From Castor canadensis (Eukaryota; Chordata; Mammalia; Rodentia; Castoridae): DNA of 64,000 bases. The notes under the pieces were generated by a model that did no database searches, was not told where the DNA came from, and saw only the letters and a program-made list of their open reading frames with translations. Each line of letters opens with the position of its first letter. Positions within the stretch are counted from its first letter, which is position 1. Shown piece after piece: positions 12,010 through 23,265 of the stretch. The position numbers and the translations under genes are program-made. The stretch lies in assembly GCF_047511655.1 (NCBI RefSeq), contig NC_133395.1:147240318-147304317 (forward strand), in the 5' to 3' direction.

Positions 12010-13975
12010 TGAGGTACCCTCCCACCCACGTGCTCCTAATCCTTTTTTCATTCCCGTGGTATAGGTGTCACCACACCCATCCTACAGAAGGAAAAACAGC
12101 CTCAGCTCAGAGAGGAGGGGGCTCACTTGGGGTGTCTGGCTCCTTCTTCTGCTTGGCCAGCTCACTGCCCTCTTGATGGGGAAGCGGCCCCATCACTTTC
12201 CCTGTGCTGGAGCCTCTGTGATGAAGTCCATCTGCACCCCACCATCTACCTCACCCTCATACCCATCTATGTTGGTCACCAGCTGAATCTGTGCTGTTTA
12301 TTGCTGCAGCAGGAAGAGCAGTTGGTGAGTGTGGGCTGCTCTTGGGGTTGGGAGGTGACATTGCCACCTGGTTAACCTGGAGGATCTCAGCCACCTCCTC
12401 CCACAGTCTTGAGTGCTGTAAGGGCTGTGGTTCCACATGGCACCACCTTGATCTCAGCAGCCAGCCCTGGCAAGGGGATGTTTTCATTTGAATCTTGCTT
12501 TGGGGGAGTCCAGGGCTGGAGAGGTGGGGTGACTTTCCAAAGTGCAGCTGCTGCAGACAGTCCCTGACTTGCCATGTCCCCTTACGATTTCCTCCTTTAC
12601 AATGGTGTGAGAATGACATGTGTTGATCAGAAAGCACCCTTGGGAGTTTGGATTTGGATCTTCCCCTGGACAAGTGTTGGGCCTGTGATCCTCTGTCGAC
12701 ACTGCACAGAGGCAGCTCCCAGTCAGCCTCGTGATCGCGAGGGGAAACAACGGATGCTCGGCGTGTGCTGTATCCATAAGTCACACGCATGTGCAAGCCT
12801 GTATCGCACGGCGGGTTTGTGCTGGGCAGCTGTCCCACCTACTGCAGGCTGACAGCAGTGCTCTGAGAACAGTTAGGGGAGGCTGGGTTGAGCTAGGATG
12901 CTGGGAAGGTTAAGTGCATGCAAGGCTTTCCCAGCCTACGATGTGCTCAACTTATGATGGAGTCTTCAGGACCTAAGCCTGTCCTCAGTCCAGGAGCTCA
13001 GTGAAGGCAGCGCCAGGTGAAAACTGTCCTGTCAGATTCTGGACTCGCTGTCTTCCTCTGCTGGGCACTGGGGAGGTCGTGAAACCCTCCCGGGTCTCCT
13101 GTGACTCCAATGTGTTCAGGGCTCCTTGTGTGGGACAGAGTGTGTGGTCAGAGCAGGGGTGGGGGCTGTTGAGGAGAGGTGACAGCTGCAGCTTTGTCCT
13201 GGGACATCAGGGAGCTGGAGTGTTGGGAGGTAAGAATGTCCCTGTGGTCCGTCTCACAGCGTCAATGAACAGAGTGATCAGGAGGCGTGGAAGCTGCCTC
13301 TCAGAGCCACAGTGAGACAGGAGGTCCACGGAGAGGACAAGTGGAGGTGGGAAGTGCTGAGAGGAAAGTGAAATGGGGACAGACTGTGGCTGGAGTAGGC
13401 ACTGCAAGAGGAGCAGGGCAGGGAGCTGCCATCCTAGCAGAGTCCAGGGAGGGGCCTCAGGCAGGAGGGACAGCAAGGATAAAGGCCCTAAGGCCAGACC
13501 AGGGTCTCCATCATTGTCCCTGTCCACACAGTGACCAGAACAATTTTATATGTTGAGAAGTTTCACCCTGAGACCATTCCTCCTCACCATGACCACCTTC
13601 AGGCCAAGGTCCTTATGCCCCTTCTACAGGTTTGTCTACAAGGATTGGAGGTATACAGAGTTGCAAGGGCAGAACTGAGTTCTGTCCAGCTCCAAATGCA
13701 GTGGCCTCTGAGGTCCTCATGTTTTCCTGGGGCCATGGGCGGAGCACAGTTCACATCTGGGTAGCCCAGTCTCTGGTATACCTGAATGAACCTGTCTGAA
13801 GCTGGCTGAGTCTGCAGCCTCTCCTGTCCTGGGGCAGGGTGCTGGGGGAGTCGGGTCTCTGGGATGAGGAAGCATAGCTTTGACCCACACCTATCTCTTT
13901 GCAGCTGAAAGAAGTGGCCAGTTGCAGTGTTTGGGATTTGGGGACAATTCTGTCTCCAACCCTCCTGCTGGAGTT
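12010..13975. other. Non-repetitive stretch without a supportable gene
   Basis: The sequence is moderately GC-rich and intron-like. Short open frames on both strands overlap each other, lack conserved wording and have no matched splice sites. I searched it for further NUP210 exons without success. Confidence 0.5.
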
Positions 13976-14718
13976 AATTCAGTTTTTTGATTGCATTTGT
14001 TGAGTGTCTTTCATGTGCCTGTTTGCCATGGCATAACTTCTTTGGTCAGGGAGGCACTCGGATCTTCTGCCTGATTTTACTGTGTTTTCTGTTTGTGTTA
14101 AGTGTTAAGGGTTGTTGTGCATTTTGGATACAAGCCCGTTATCATATGTGCTACTTGCAAATGATTTCTTCAGTCTGCTGTGTCAGACTGTTTCACTGTG
14201 TCATCAAGAGATAAGTTTCTAATATTGATAAAGTCTAACATGAATTTTTTTCTTTCATGGATCATACTTTTGGTGTTGAATCTCTAGTGTCCTCATCTAA
14301 ACCAAAGTCACCCAGTGTTCCCCGAGTTACCTTCCTGAAGTCTACGGTTTTGACCCTGAGGTCTGTGGTCCATTTCGAGTTAAATTTTCAAGAGGTGTCA
14401 GGTCAAGTGTCAATATATGAATGTGGATTACACCAGCGCCCAGACTTGAAAGCTTCGTCTTTGTCCGCTGGATCGCCTTTGCTCCTTTGTCAAAGATGAG
14501 CTGACTGTGTGGGCGGCTCTTCCTGGGCACTCTGCTTTGCTCTGTTTGCTGCTTTATCTGTTTTTGCACCAGTACTGTGTCGTCCCAATGACTGTGGACT
14601 TACAGACTTTGAAGTCGGGATTTGTTAGTCTTAATTCTTGTTTGTACTCTCATGACAATGTTGGGCCTTTTGCATTTCTTTGTGAACTTCAGTGTCAAGT
14701 TGATATAATATTCGTTTT

Positions 14719-14762
14719 CACATTCATGGAAAAGATTCGTGGAAATCTTTTCCATGAATGTG
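14719..14762. repeat. Perfect 19-bp inverted repeat (hairpin, 6-nt loop)
   Basis: Left arm 14,719-14,737 (cacattcatggaaaagatt) is the exact reverse complement of right arm 14,744-14,762, with loop cgtgga. It lies inside the old L1 relic. It could be a small template-switch duplication. Nothing indicates that it is transcribed. Confidence 0.95.
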
Positions 14763-14854
14763 TTATAGACTTCACCCAATAGATCTGTCTTTCTCTCTCA
14801 CACACACACAAACACACACCCCTGACTTATTTCTGAATGCTTCTTTTGTGCTAA

Positions 14855-15175
14855 TGTAAGCAGTGGTACTGGGATTGCATTCAGGGCCTCATGCTTGCTC
14901 AGCAAGCATTCCACCACTTGGGTCATGCCCCCAGCTCTTTTTCTTTTTTGTTTGTTTCCTCTTTTTTCAGATAGGGTCTTGCACTTTCGCCCAGGTTGAC
15001 GTCAGCCCGTAATCCTCCCACCTCCATCTCCTGAGTAGCTGGGGTTATAGGCATGTACCACCTCACCCGGCGGGTTTTTGAGATAGTGTCTCACTAACGT
15101 TTTTTTCAGGTGGGCCTCAAACCATGATCCTTCTATCTCTGCCTCTCAAGTATCTGGGATTACAGGTATTATGGT
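14855..15175 (-). repeat. B1+ID composite SINE
   Basis: On the minus strand, an Alu/B1-like body with two related modules (both with a CCCAG-TA-CT-(C/A)-GAG core) is followed by an ID-like tail at 14,855-14,940 (AAGTGGTGGAATGCTTGCTGAG then GGCCCTGAATGCAATCCCAGTACCAC). The same composite layout recurs at 17,322-17,665 and, in plus orientation, at 18,016-18,222 and 49,346-49,545, so it is a real SINE family of this genome. Confidence 0.75.
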
Positions 15176-15392
15176 TTTAATTTCAGATTTTCTTGCCCAT
15201 TGCTGATAAGTAGAAAAGAAGCTTGTTTTAACTGGTACTACATGTGCTATGATTTTGATTGATTGGGATTTTCTTCATAAATAATCTTGTCATTTGCAAA
15301 CAAAGATAGTGTTAGTTCTTCCAGTCTGTATTCCTTCCAGTTTCTTTTTATGCCTTTGTTACTCCATGTTATTAAATTGAATAGGATTTCTA

Positions 15393-15475
15393 GGAGTAGG
15401 GGGGTGTGGCTGATGTGATAGAGTGCTTGCTAGCAAGTGCAAGGCCCCGAGTTCAATCCTCAGTACTGCCAAAAG
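15393..15475 (+). repeat. ID-type SINE
   Basis: Plus-strand ID layout: ggtgtggctgatgtgatagag, then gcttgctagcaagtgcaagg, then gttcaatcctcagtactgcc. It is inserted in the old L1 relic. Confidence 0.8.
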
Positions 15476-15633
15476 GATTTCTTTGAAATACTGAATAGGA
15501 GGTGTAAGAAATATCTTACCTGTGTCTGATCTTCAGGGAACACAGTTGGCTTCTCACTATTAAGTATGATGTTTTCTTGCAGTGGATCTTTTCAGGTTGA
15601 AAAGTATTCCACTATTATGAGTTTGTTGATCTG

Positions 15634-15783
15634 GAAGTAGTCGGCATGCTTTTAGTCCCAGCACTTGGGAGACTGAAGCAGGAGAATTACAAGTTCAAGG
15701 CCAGCCTTGGCTACATGGCAAGTTTGAGGGCAGGCTGGGCTACATAATGAGACACTGTCTCAAGAAAGCCAAAACAAATTCTT
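15634..15783 (+). repeat. B1-type SINE
   Basis: A plus-strand 7SL-derived element with gcatgcttttagtcccagca, cttgggagactgaagcagg, aaggccagccttggctacat and a terminal gacactgtctcaag, followed by an A-rich tail. Confidence 0.88.
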
Positions 15784-17321
15784 CCCCTACCCCAAGCAAA
15801 CCCAAACCAGTACCAAAGCAAAAAACTCATTTGTTCAGGTAGTTTTTATCGTGTGTATTGGATTTTGTCAGGTGCTTTTTCTGCACATATTGCTATAATG
15901 ATATGGTTTTTTTCTTTTTAGCCTATTGATATGCTTGTGTTGGTTTCTGAAAGTTGAGCCATGTGGCTGTGGGATACAAACCCCCTTTTATACATTGTTG
16001 GATTCAATTTGCTGTATTTTGCTGAGATCTCTACATCTGTGTCCCTGAGAAATATTGCTGTCCTTGTAGTATTTCCATGGCCTGGCCTTAGGTGATTCTG
16101 CCTCACAGACTGAATTAGTCTTCCCTCTGTTCTGTTTTCTGTGCCTAACACAGTTTTCAGACATTGTTGATATTGATCAATTTGTCAATAGATGTGGGCT
16201 GTCAGAATCGCTTTCTCCCGTCTGAGTTTTGGTGTTTTGTGTCTTTCCAGGAATCGGTCAGTTTCATCCACTTCTCAAGTTTATGGGACTTGAGTTGTGC
16301 AGTGTCCCTTTATCCGTCCATGTGTGTAGTGATCACTCCTCCCTCATTTTTCATTAGCTGCCTTTTGAAAGAACCAGATTTGGGTTTCACTGATTTTTCT
16401 CTACTGACATTCTGCTCTCACTTTCACTGGCATCTGCACTAAGATTTTTATTATTGCTTTTCTCCTGCTTAATTTGGATTTTGTGCTTTGTTGTCTGATT
16501 TCCTAAGGTGGTATTGACTCCTTTGTTTTCAGCATACACGTTCAGGACAATAAATTTCCCCACAGGGAAAATTTTGTTTCACTAATTTCCACTAAATTAC
16601 ACATTGTGATAATTTAGTTTTCCATTTTCTTTTAGTTGAAAATGTTTTTCTTGACCCTGTGTTATTATGCGTGTGATTTGACTCCAAGCCCTCAGGAAGT
16701 TCCCACTCCTTCCGTTGCACATTTCTCGCTTAATGCATTGAATTGTTTTTGCTGTGGAAAGTGTTTAATGACCCAGTGTTTGAGAATCTGGTCTGTCTTG
16801 GTGATTTCCCTGCCCTGGGAAACTTGAGGAATGTGCGTTCTTCCCTTGTTGACGAAGTAGCGACAAATATCAGGCAGGTCCAGTGGGTGGATAGTGCTGG
16901 TGAATTCAGCTATGGCCTGGCTGACTTTCTGCCTGCTGGATCTGTTCATTCCTGTTTGAGGGGTGCTGAAGTCTCCATCTATAAAACTGCTTTAACTATT
17001 CCTTATTGCAATCCTGTTCGTTTTTGCTGCCTGCATTGTGGTCCTCTGTTGTTAGGCGATGCGCATTCAGGATAGTCTTATCTTCTTGGGGAACGACCCC
17101 TTACTGTTTCCTGATGCTCCCCTCTTTATCCATGAAATCCATTTGAGGTCAATATGCCACCCTCACGCTCTTGATTAGTGTTAGCATTGTGTACATTACA
17201 CCACCCCTTCAGTCTGTGTGTCAGTCTATTGAAAGCAGGTTTATTGTGTACAACATATAGCTGGGGCTTGTTTAAAATTTCTTACAGCTGCCTCTGAATT
17301 TTAATCGTTATTTAGACCCTT

Positions 17322-17665
17322 GATTTTATTTATTTATTTTTGTTGGTACTGGGGTTTGAACTCAGAGCTTCATGCTTGTTAGGTAGGCTCTCTATCACTT
17401 GAGCCATGCCTCCAGCCCCTTTTTCCTTTAGTTAATTTTTGGATAGGGTCTTATGATTTTTGTCTGGTGTCATCCTCACTCTGTGATCTTCCTACCTATA
17501 TCTCCTGCATTACAGGCGTGTGCTACCATGCCCGGCTTGTTGGTTATGACTGAATTGTGCTGACTTTTTTTGCCTGGGCTAGCCTCAACTGTGATCCTCC
17601 AGATCTGAGCCTCCCAACTAATTATGATTACAGGTGTAGTCCACCAGCGCCTGGCCCATACATCA
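17322..17665 (-). repeat. B1+ID composite SINE
   Basis: ID-like tail complement at 17,343-17,420 (ggtactggggtttgaactca ... cacttgagccatgcc), then the Alu/B1-like body complement through 17,665. It has the same design as 14,855-15,175. Confidence 0.78.
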
Positions 17666-18015
17666 TTGATTTTTAAAGTGCTCATTATTCATGTGAATTA
17701 ATGCACACTGAATATGTTACTGTTTTATTTATTGGTTTTCTTTTCATTCTTTTCCTGCCTTATGTGATTTGTTTGTTGGTTCTACCATTCTCATTATACA
17801 TTTACCCAAGTCCACTCTCAAGTGACTCTGTGCCCTTCACAGCTGTAACTATCTGCCAGTGCTCCCACTTCCTCATTTCTCAAGAAGACAGAGAATGGTC
17901 AACAAATCCATAAAAATGCCCAATTTCCCTGATCATCAAAGAAGTGCAAATCAAGACCACAGTGAGATATCATCTCACCCTAGTTGGAATGGCTGTCACC
18001 AAAAGGACAAGTGAC

Positions 18016-18222
18016 AGACCAGGTGTGGGGGAGCAGGCCTGTTATCTCAACTACCTGGGAGGCGGAGATAGGAGAATTGTGGACCGAGGCTGGCCCCTGA
18101 CAAAAGTGAGAGACTGTCTGAAAACCAAATCTAAAACAACAGGATTGGGGTCATGACTCAAGTGGTAGAGGGCTTGCTTGCAGCAATGTGAGGCCCTGAG
18201 TTTAATCCCTACTCTGCCATAA
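18016..18222 (+). repeat. B1+ID composite SINE
   Basis: A B1-like body (caggcctgttatctcaactacctgggaggc) is followed by an ID-like tail (gactcaagtggtagagggc ... gaggccctgagtttaatccc). It is inserted within the old L1 relic. Confidence 0.8.
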
Positions 18223-18344
18223 ATACTGGTGAGGATGTGGAGGAATGGGAGCTCTCATATACTATTTGTGGGACTATAAGTTAGTACAGCCACCATGGAA
18301 AACAGTATGGCGGTTCCTCAAAAACCTAAAAAGAGCATCCATCT

Positions 18345-18950
18345 GCTGGCTGTGCCAGCAGGACAGATTGCTGAGAGACCAAAGAAAACACCTGGAGGCA
18401 GAATGGGAGACTAACAGGGGAGGTACACTTACTAACAAGGGTGAATTCCACTGGCAGGCAGGCTCGCTCTCACAGTGACAGGCTGGGCCGATAGTGCCTC
18501 TCTCACCCTACTTCATTAGAAAGTTCAGTAGTAGCTGGCCGAGCCCAGAGCACTGGCCACTCCTCAGTGTTCATGTTCTGCCTAAAGTCGAGCAGACTTA
18601 CTTCTCCACAACAATGCTGGAGTCCAGAGGCTGGTGGCAGGACCTAGAGTGCTAGTCCGTTCCCCAGTGTCCCTCTCCCTCACTGCTGACCACAGGGAGA
18701 GGGGCTCTGTAGATGAGACTACAGAACAGTGATGTCCCTAGCTCACTTGCTTTGTCCTTGGATGGCAGTGTCCAGCGTTCCTGTGCAGGGGCCAGGTTCT
18801 CTCTCATGCATGAGAGGAAGTCAGTGGTCCTCCAGACAGCCTTAGTCCCAAAGCTCCAGTCTCTGTCTGCCTGCTCCACTTCCACTGCTCCATTGGCTTG
18901 GCCAGTGGAAACCAGAAGAGGGTATTTCAGGTTCAAGGTCAATGATGCCA
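18345..18950 (-). repeat. LTR-like interspersed repeat, copy 2
   Basis: Partner of 600-1,115. The L1 relic on both sides is collinear, so the insertion limits are good to about 10 bp. It is longer than copy 1, which lacks an internal block. No retroviral coding sequence adjoins it. Confidence 0.6.
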
Positions 18951-19329
18951 ATGCCCCATACACATATGACCCAGCAGCTCCTCTACTGAGTATATTCCAA
19001 AGGAGATGAAATCTTTAAGATGCTTGTGCCTCCATGTTTATTATAGAAGCCCTATTCACAATAGCCAAAATAGGGAACCAACCCAGATGTCCATCAGCAG
19101 AGGAATGCATAAGGAAAATGTGGTATGTTTACATAACTGACTACTATTCCGTCATAAAAAGAAAGAAATCCTGTTATGTGCAGCAACATGGTTGGAACTG
19201 GAAAACATTATCTTGCATGAAAGAAGCCAGACATAGAAAAACAAATATCAATGTTGTCACTCACTCGTGGAAACCAGTCAGCCAACCTTATAGGAGTACA
19301 GACTGGAATAGTGGTCACTAGAGCTGGGA

Positions 19330-22300
19330 AAGGGGTAGAAGGATGGAGGAAAGAAAGAAATTAAGAAGGACTCTTAGGGACTGGGAAGAATGGCATGGAG
19401 AGAGGCAGGGGGCCCTGAGTAGAAGGGTGGATGGCCAATGCACAGTGTATCCTGTATGGAAATAGCATGGTCAGTCCATTAATTAGTACAATTGGTATGT
19501 GCTTAAAATATACATAAAATGCTGATATTGACTTCTCATGTGAAACATTGGCTTTAGACCAGTTGAGTTCACTACAAAAAGAGCCTTGCAAGCACACGTT
19601 ATTGCAACACTGGACACACAGCATGTTTTCACCGGGTATGAGTTGAGGGAGCAGGGCTCTGTTGTTTTTGTTGTTACTTAGCCAGCTGCACTCCTGCAAA
19701 CATGAGTGCTTGTGGAAAGGCAGAAGTCTGCAAGTGCCAGTAATTATGCATTATTTGGGACAATTGAGAGGATTGTAGAGTTCAGGTCAGGGTGCTCGTT
19801 TGCACCTGCCATATTTATAGTATGAAGAATTTGAACCTGTGCAGAAAAATCAGGAGAAGAGAAAGGGTAAGTTCCAAAGTAGAGTAAGCTCCCTCCAGGG
19901 GAGCTTCACTGAGGACACCCACCTTTGTCACTGGGAAGTCCTGCAGGAGAACCGGTCCCCTTCTCCGCCCCGTGGTCGAAGAAGAGCAAAGTCTCCCTTC
20001 CTGCCGCATAGCATTTGTACTACTTGTCACCGTGTTCTTTGCAGTCAGTGATTCAAAGGGAGATGAGTTTACATTTACCTCTTCATTCAAGGGCATAGTA
20101 AGATAGAGTATGGCAGAAAATCTCAAATCCAAGAACCGATCAGGACCACATGGAGTTCACCTGGCCCTAAAGCTTCCTGCTACAAAATGGGTTCAGACAT
20201 GTTTGCCATCAGTGAGGGGAAGGCATTATTTTGGCAGTGTATAACTTGGGAAAACACAAATGGCCACAGAGTTCTCTGCTCCCCAAGTTCTGGGAAATGA
20301 CACTGTCCTGTCTTTTGGAGCTCGGAAGGGAAATGGCAGTCCTTGTCACTTTGTTTTCGTTCTTGGCGTCCTGTCACTGTGCTGTGATTTCACATTTCCC
20401 AACAGCTAGAGCACGTGATTGCACGTTGATTCAACCTGTAATCTGAGAAATTAAAGCCGGGACAGAAAAGGCCTTCGAGAGAAAATAGTAGCAGATGCTT
20501 CATAGGAGGCAAGGTTGCACTTCTGCGTAAGATGTCGTTTTGAACAAAGAACCTTTCCTTCTAAAGAATCTAAAGTTCTTTTTGATTACCCCAAAATCTA
20601 TGCATTACTTACTAAATATTTCCAATTGATATATGAACATGATCGAATCAAACTTTGATATGTTTAATGAAAACCTAGAGTTAAAACATCCCTTCCCAGT
20701 GACTATGAATATGGAGCAGTTATGTTTTACAGTAAAATGACTAGATAACATTATATATACTTTCGGAAGGGATACAGCAAGTAATCAGTCATTTTATTCA
20801 AAGAAATGAATGAGAATATAAAGTCATTTCATGCAAAGAAGGCTCATTTTTATAAGTGACCATACTAAAGGAGAAATACTCTGAGCAGAAAACTTCCCTA
20901 TCGCATTCTGCAGAAAGCTCTGCTCTGAACTATGTAGAGGTGGCAGGGCTGGGGGTCTTACCTGAGGCTCTCCCAACCTTCCCAACAGACCCAGTTTACC
21001 CCTCCCAACCTCAATACAGCAGCCCCATGGCCAGCCGATCCCACATCTGTGGAGCGTGAAGGGATTCGTTGCACCTGGGAAGAACCAGCCCAGGTGTAAG
21101 GGAAGGGTGCTGTTGACCCATCTCTCTGCAGTCTGTAATTTTAGTGTCTGTGGAAGGGTGACAGGATTCCAGTGGGGAGCTGTAGGTCAAGCGTTCTGCT
21201 CCAGGCAGATCAGTCCAAGATTCAAGCCATCCAAAGAAGAGACAGGAGCTGTAGGAAGGCCTGACATGCTCTGTTATCTGCACATGGCTGCTCCGTGCAG
21301 TGGTTTTTACAGTAGTACAAAGGTGGCATTTAGCCAAGTCATTCCATCCACTGTGCAGGGGAGCCTAGCCATAGTTACGACTAGCTGACCCTGAGTAATA
21401 CATGGTTCCATGGCAACTGTGTCACTACCTCTTGGGCATGCTTAGCACGCCTGTGTGCAGCGATTAGCCTAAACCTGGCCATTTCCCCCACAGGAGCACA
21501 GAACCCTGGGATCCCCACTGGGACATTTCACCTGCCTCTAATCTTACCTTACTGTCTCTTGGGCAATAGCAATCTAGGGAGAGCTGTGCTCAAAACTTCT
21601 CTGTAAGTACCATTGTCACAGTCATGGAGAGAGAATCAAGTTCTCTAATTCTGGTGCTAAGATGAAGCTAGTCTACTCTCCTTTGTTGTACCTACTCTGT
21701 GCTGAGAGATTCCAGGCACCTCCCATGAGTTCACGATGGCTCTCAGGATCCTCTCCCTAAAACATGTGATGGGTACCTCATTCCTAGCTCCATTCTCACA
21801 GGAAGCACCTGGTTTCTGGGTCATACAGGTCCTGTACTCCATACTGGTCCCACTCTCAGTTTTAGGGTTCAGGCTTTCTCTCAGCTTAAATAAGATGCAG
21901 TAAGTCCAACTTATTTGCAAATTTGTCACATGTGGTTTGATCAAGTGCAATTTAAAAAATCAAAGAAATTTCAAAAAGAAAAATTCAAATTCCAGGGCGT
22001 GCATTATGCAGCTTAGTTGATGTGGAGAAGGCGCTCAGTCAGTCCTGCATGATCTTCAGCTGTATTTAAATTGTTGCTTGGGCTGCCGAGTGTTTCTCAG
22101 TCCTTCATTCTGTGAAAACCTGCCTTCCTATAAGCAAAGCGAAAGTCATTGTGCTAATTTAAGTGACGCAGTGAGACGCTGAGGCTTGTTGAGAGGCAGC
22201 CTGTCTTGAGGCGTTTAGTGCATGTGGGGCAGCACTGGATGCTGGCCATCCTGAGCCTGTGGTTTCCTCAAGGCTGGTCTCCTTGGAACCACAGACCCAC

Positions 22301-23190
22301 GGATACCAGGGTCTACCGTGTAAGAATATGCCTTTTTGTCAGTAAAATCCCTTTGCATTTCCCAGGAGTTCCTGACGTGGCTCAGACTGTGGTATAAACT
22401 CGTGGCCCTGCATGCTGGTGGCTCAGCCCCTTCAGGACGCAGGGCGTCCATCTCTGCAGAGGGCCGGGAACCTTATGGTGGGCAGCAAGGGGGAAATGCA
22501 CCAGGGGCGACAGTGTGGGTAACCACAGGTTCTCTGGCCACAGAGGGGCCCAGGTGGCCAGTGTCAGCCTCCTATGGGAAAATGGTAGACAACTTGATTT
22601 TGAGCAACTCTCAACTCTTCATTTATTAAATTAATTAGGAAGGGAACGAGAAAGTAGACAAAAACTTCTTCCATTCCACGTCTTTATCGGATAGAGGCAC
22701 AAATGCTGAGGAAGACATACCATTGCATACCTGGCCAGGTTGGATATGAACCACTGGACTATTGGCTGCGAGTGGATGCTGGGAGCCAGAGCTTGTCTGT
22801 TGGCTCTGTGGCTCCCTCAGCCGTGACATAGGAGCCGAGGTCCAGGAAGAACAGGTTCAGACTAGACACGACATGCTTTTTTATCTGTGACTCCTAACCT
22901 GACAGACTGAGCAGCACGTGGAAATCCCACATCCAGTCGTCACCACGCTTGTCAACGACAAAGGTCTGTCCTCCCACAGCACGAGAGAGACTCTGTCTAG
23001 CAGATACCTCAGCCAGGTTGGTTCAACTTTTGAGCAGGTAGCAATATAGAAGCAAGTCATTAAGTCACCTTGTTCTTGCCTGCAGCACTACATTGTAGCA
23101 AATGTTCATTTTTGGTCTTGTTTTTGGCCAAAACAAATACAGAGCATGTGTCTTGATCATGAAAAAGTCTTATATTATGCTTATATTAAG
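19330..23190. other. Stretch without recognised genes
   Basis: AT-rich to moderate composition. Only short overlapping open frames are present, and I recognise neither conserved protein wording nor a high-copy repeat here. Very old repeats may be present below what can be seen by eye. Confidence 0.45.
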
Positions 23191-23196
23191 ATTACT

Positions 23197-23265
23197 AATC
23201 TGTCTGAGCATGTAGTGGAATATTTGCCTAGCATGTGCAGTTCCCCAGCACTGCAAAAGAAAAAA
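23197..23265 (+). repeat. Decayed ID-type SINE fragment
   Basis: The run gtagtggaatatttgcctagcatgtgcag followed by ttccccagcactgcaaaag and an A-rich tail matches an ID element with an internal deletion. Confidence 0.6.

Larger units (their letters stand above)
13980..17290 (-). mobile_element. Old L1 relic
   Basis: The sequence reads as decayed L1 ORF2 on the complementary strand. Familiar antisense phrases include ggtccatttcgagttaa, tttgctcctttgtcaaagatg, gtttttgcaccagtactgtg and tttttctgcacatattgctataatg. It is cut by SINEs at 14,855-15,175, 15,393-15,475 and 15,634-15,783. No open frame survives. Confidence 0.7.
17880..19325 (+). mobile_element. Old L1 ORF2 3' relic, split by a SINE and an LTR
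   Basis: Plus-strand L1 ORF2 C-terminal sequence begins with caaagaagtgcaaatcaagaccacagtgag. It is interrupted at 18,016 by a B1+ID SINE, resumes at 18,223 (actggtgaggatgtggagg), is interrupted again at about 18,345 by an LTR-like repeat, and resumes at about 18,953 (catatgacccagcag ... ttcacaatagccaaaatagg). The frame at 19,034-19,321 is the decayed ORF2 C-terminus. Confidence 0.85.

Noticed and set aside
16636..17075. Small host gene from overlapping plus frames
   Set aside because: The region is a decayed antisense L1; the frames are incidental.
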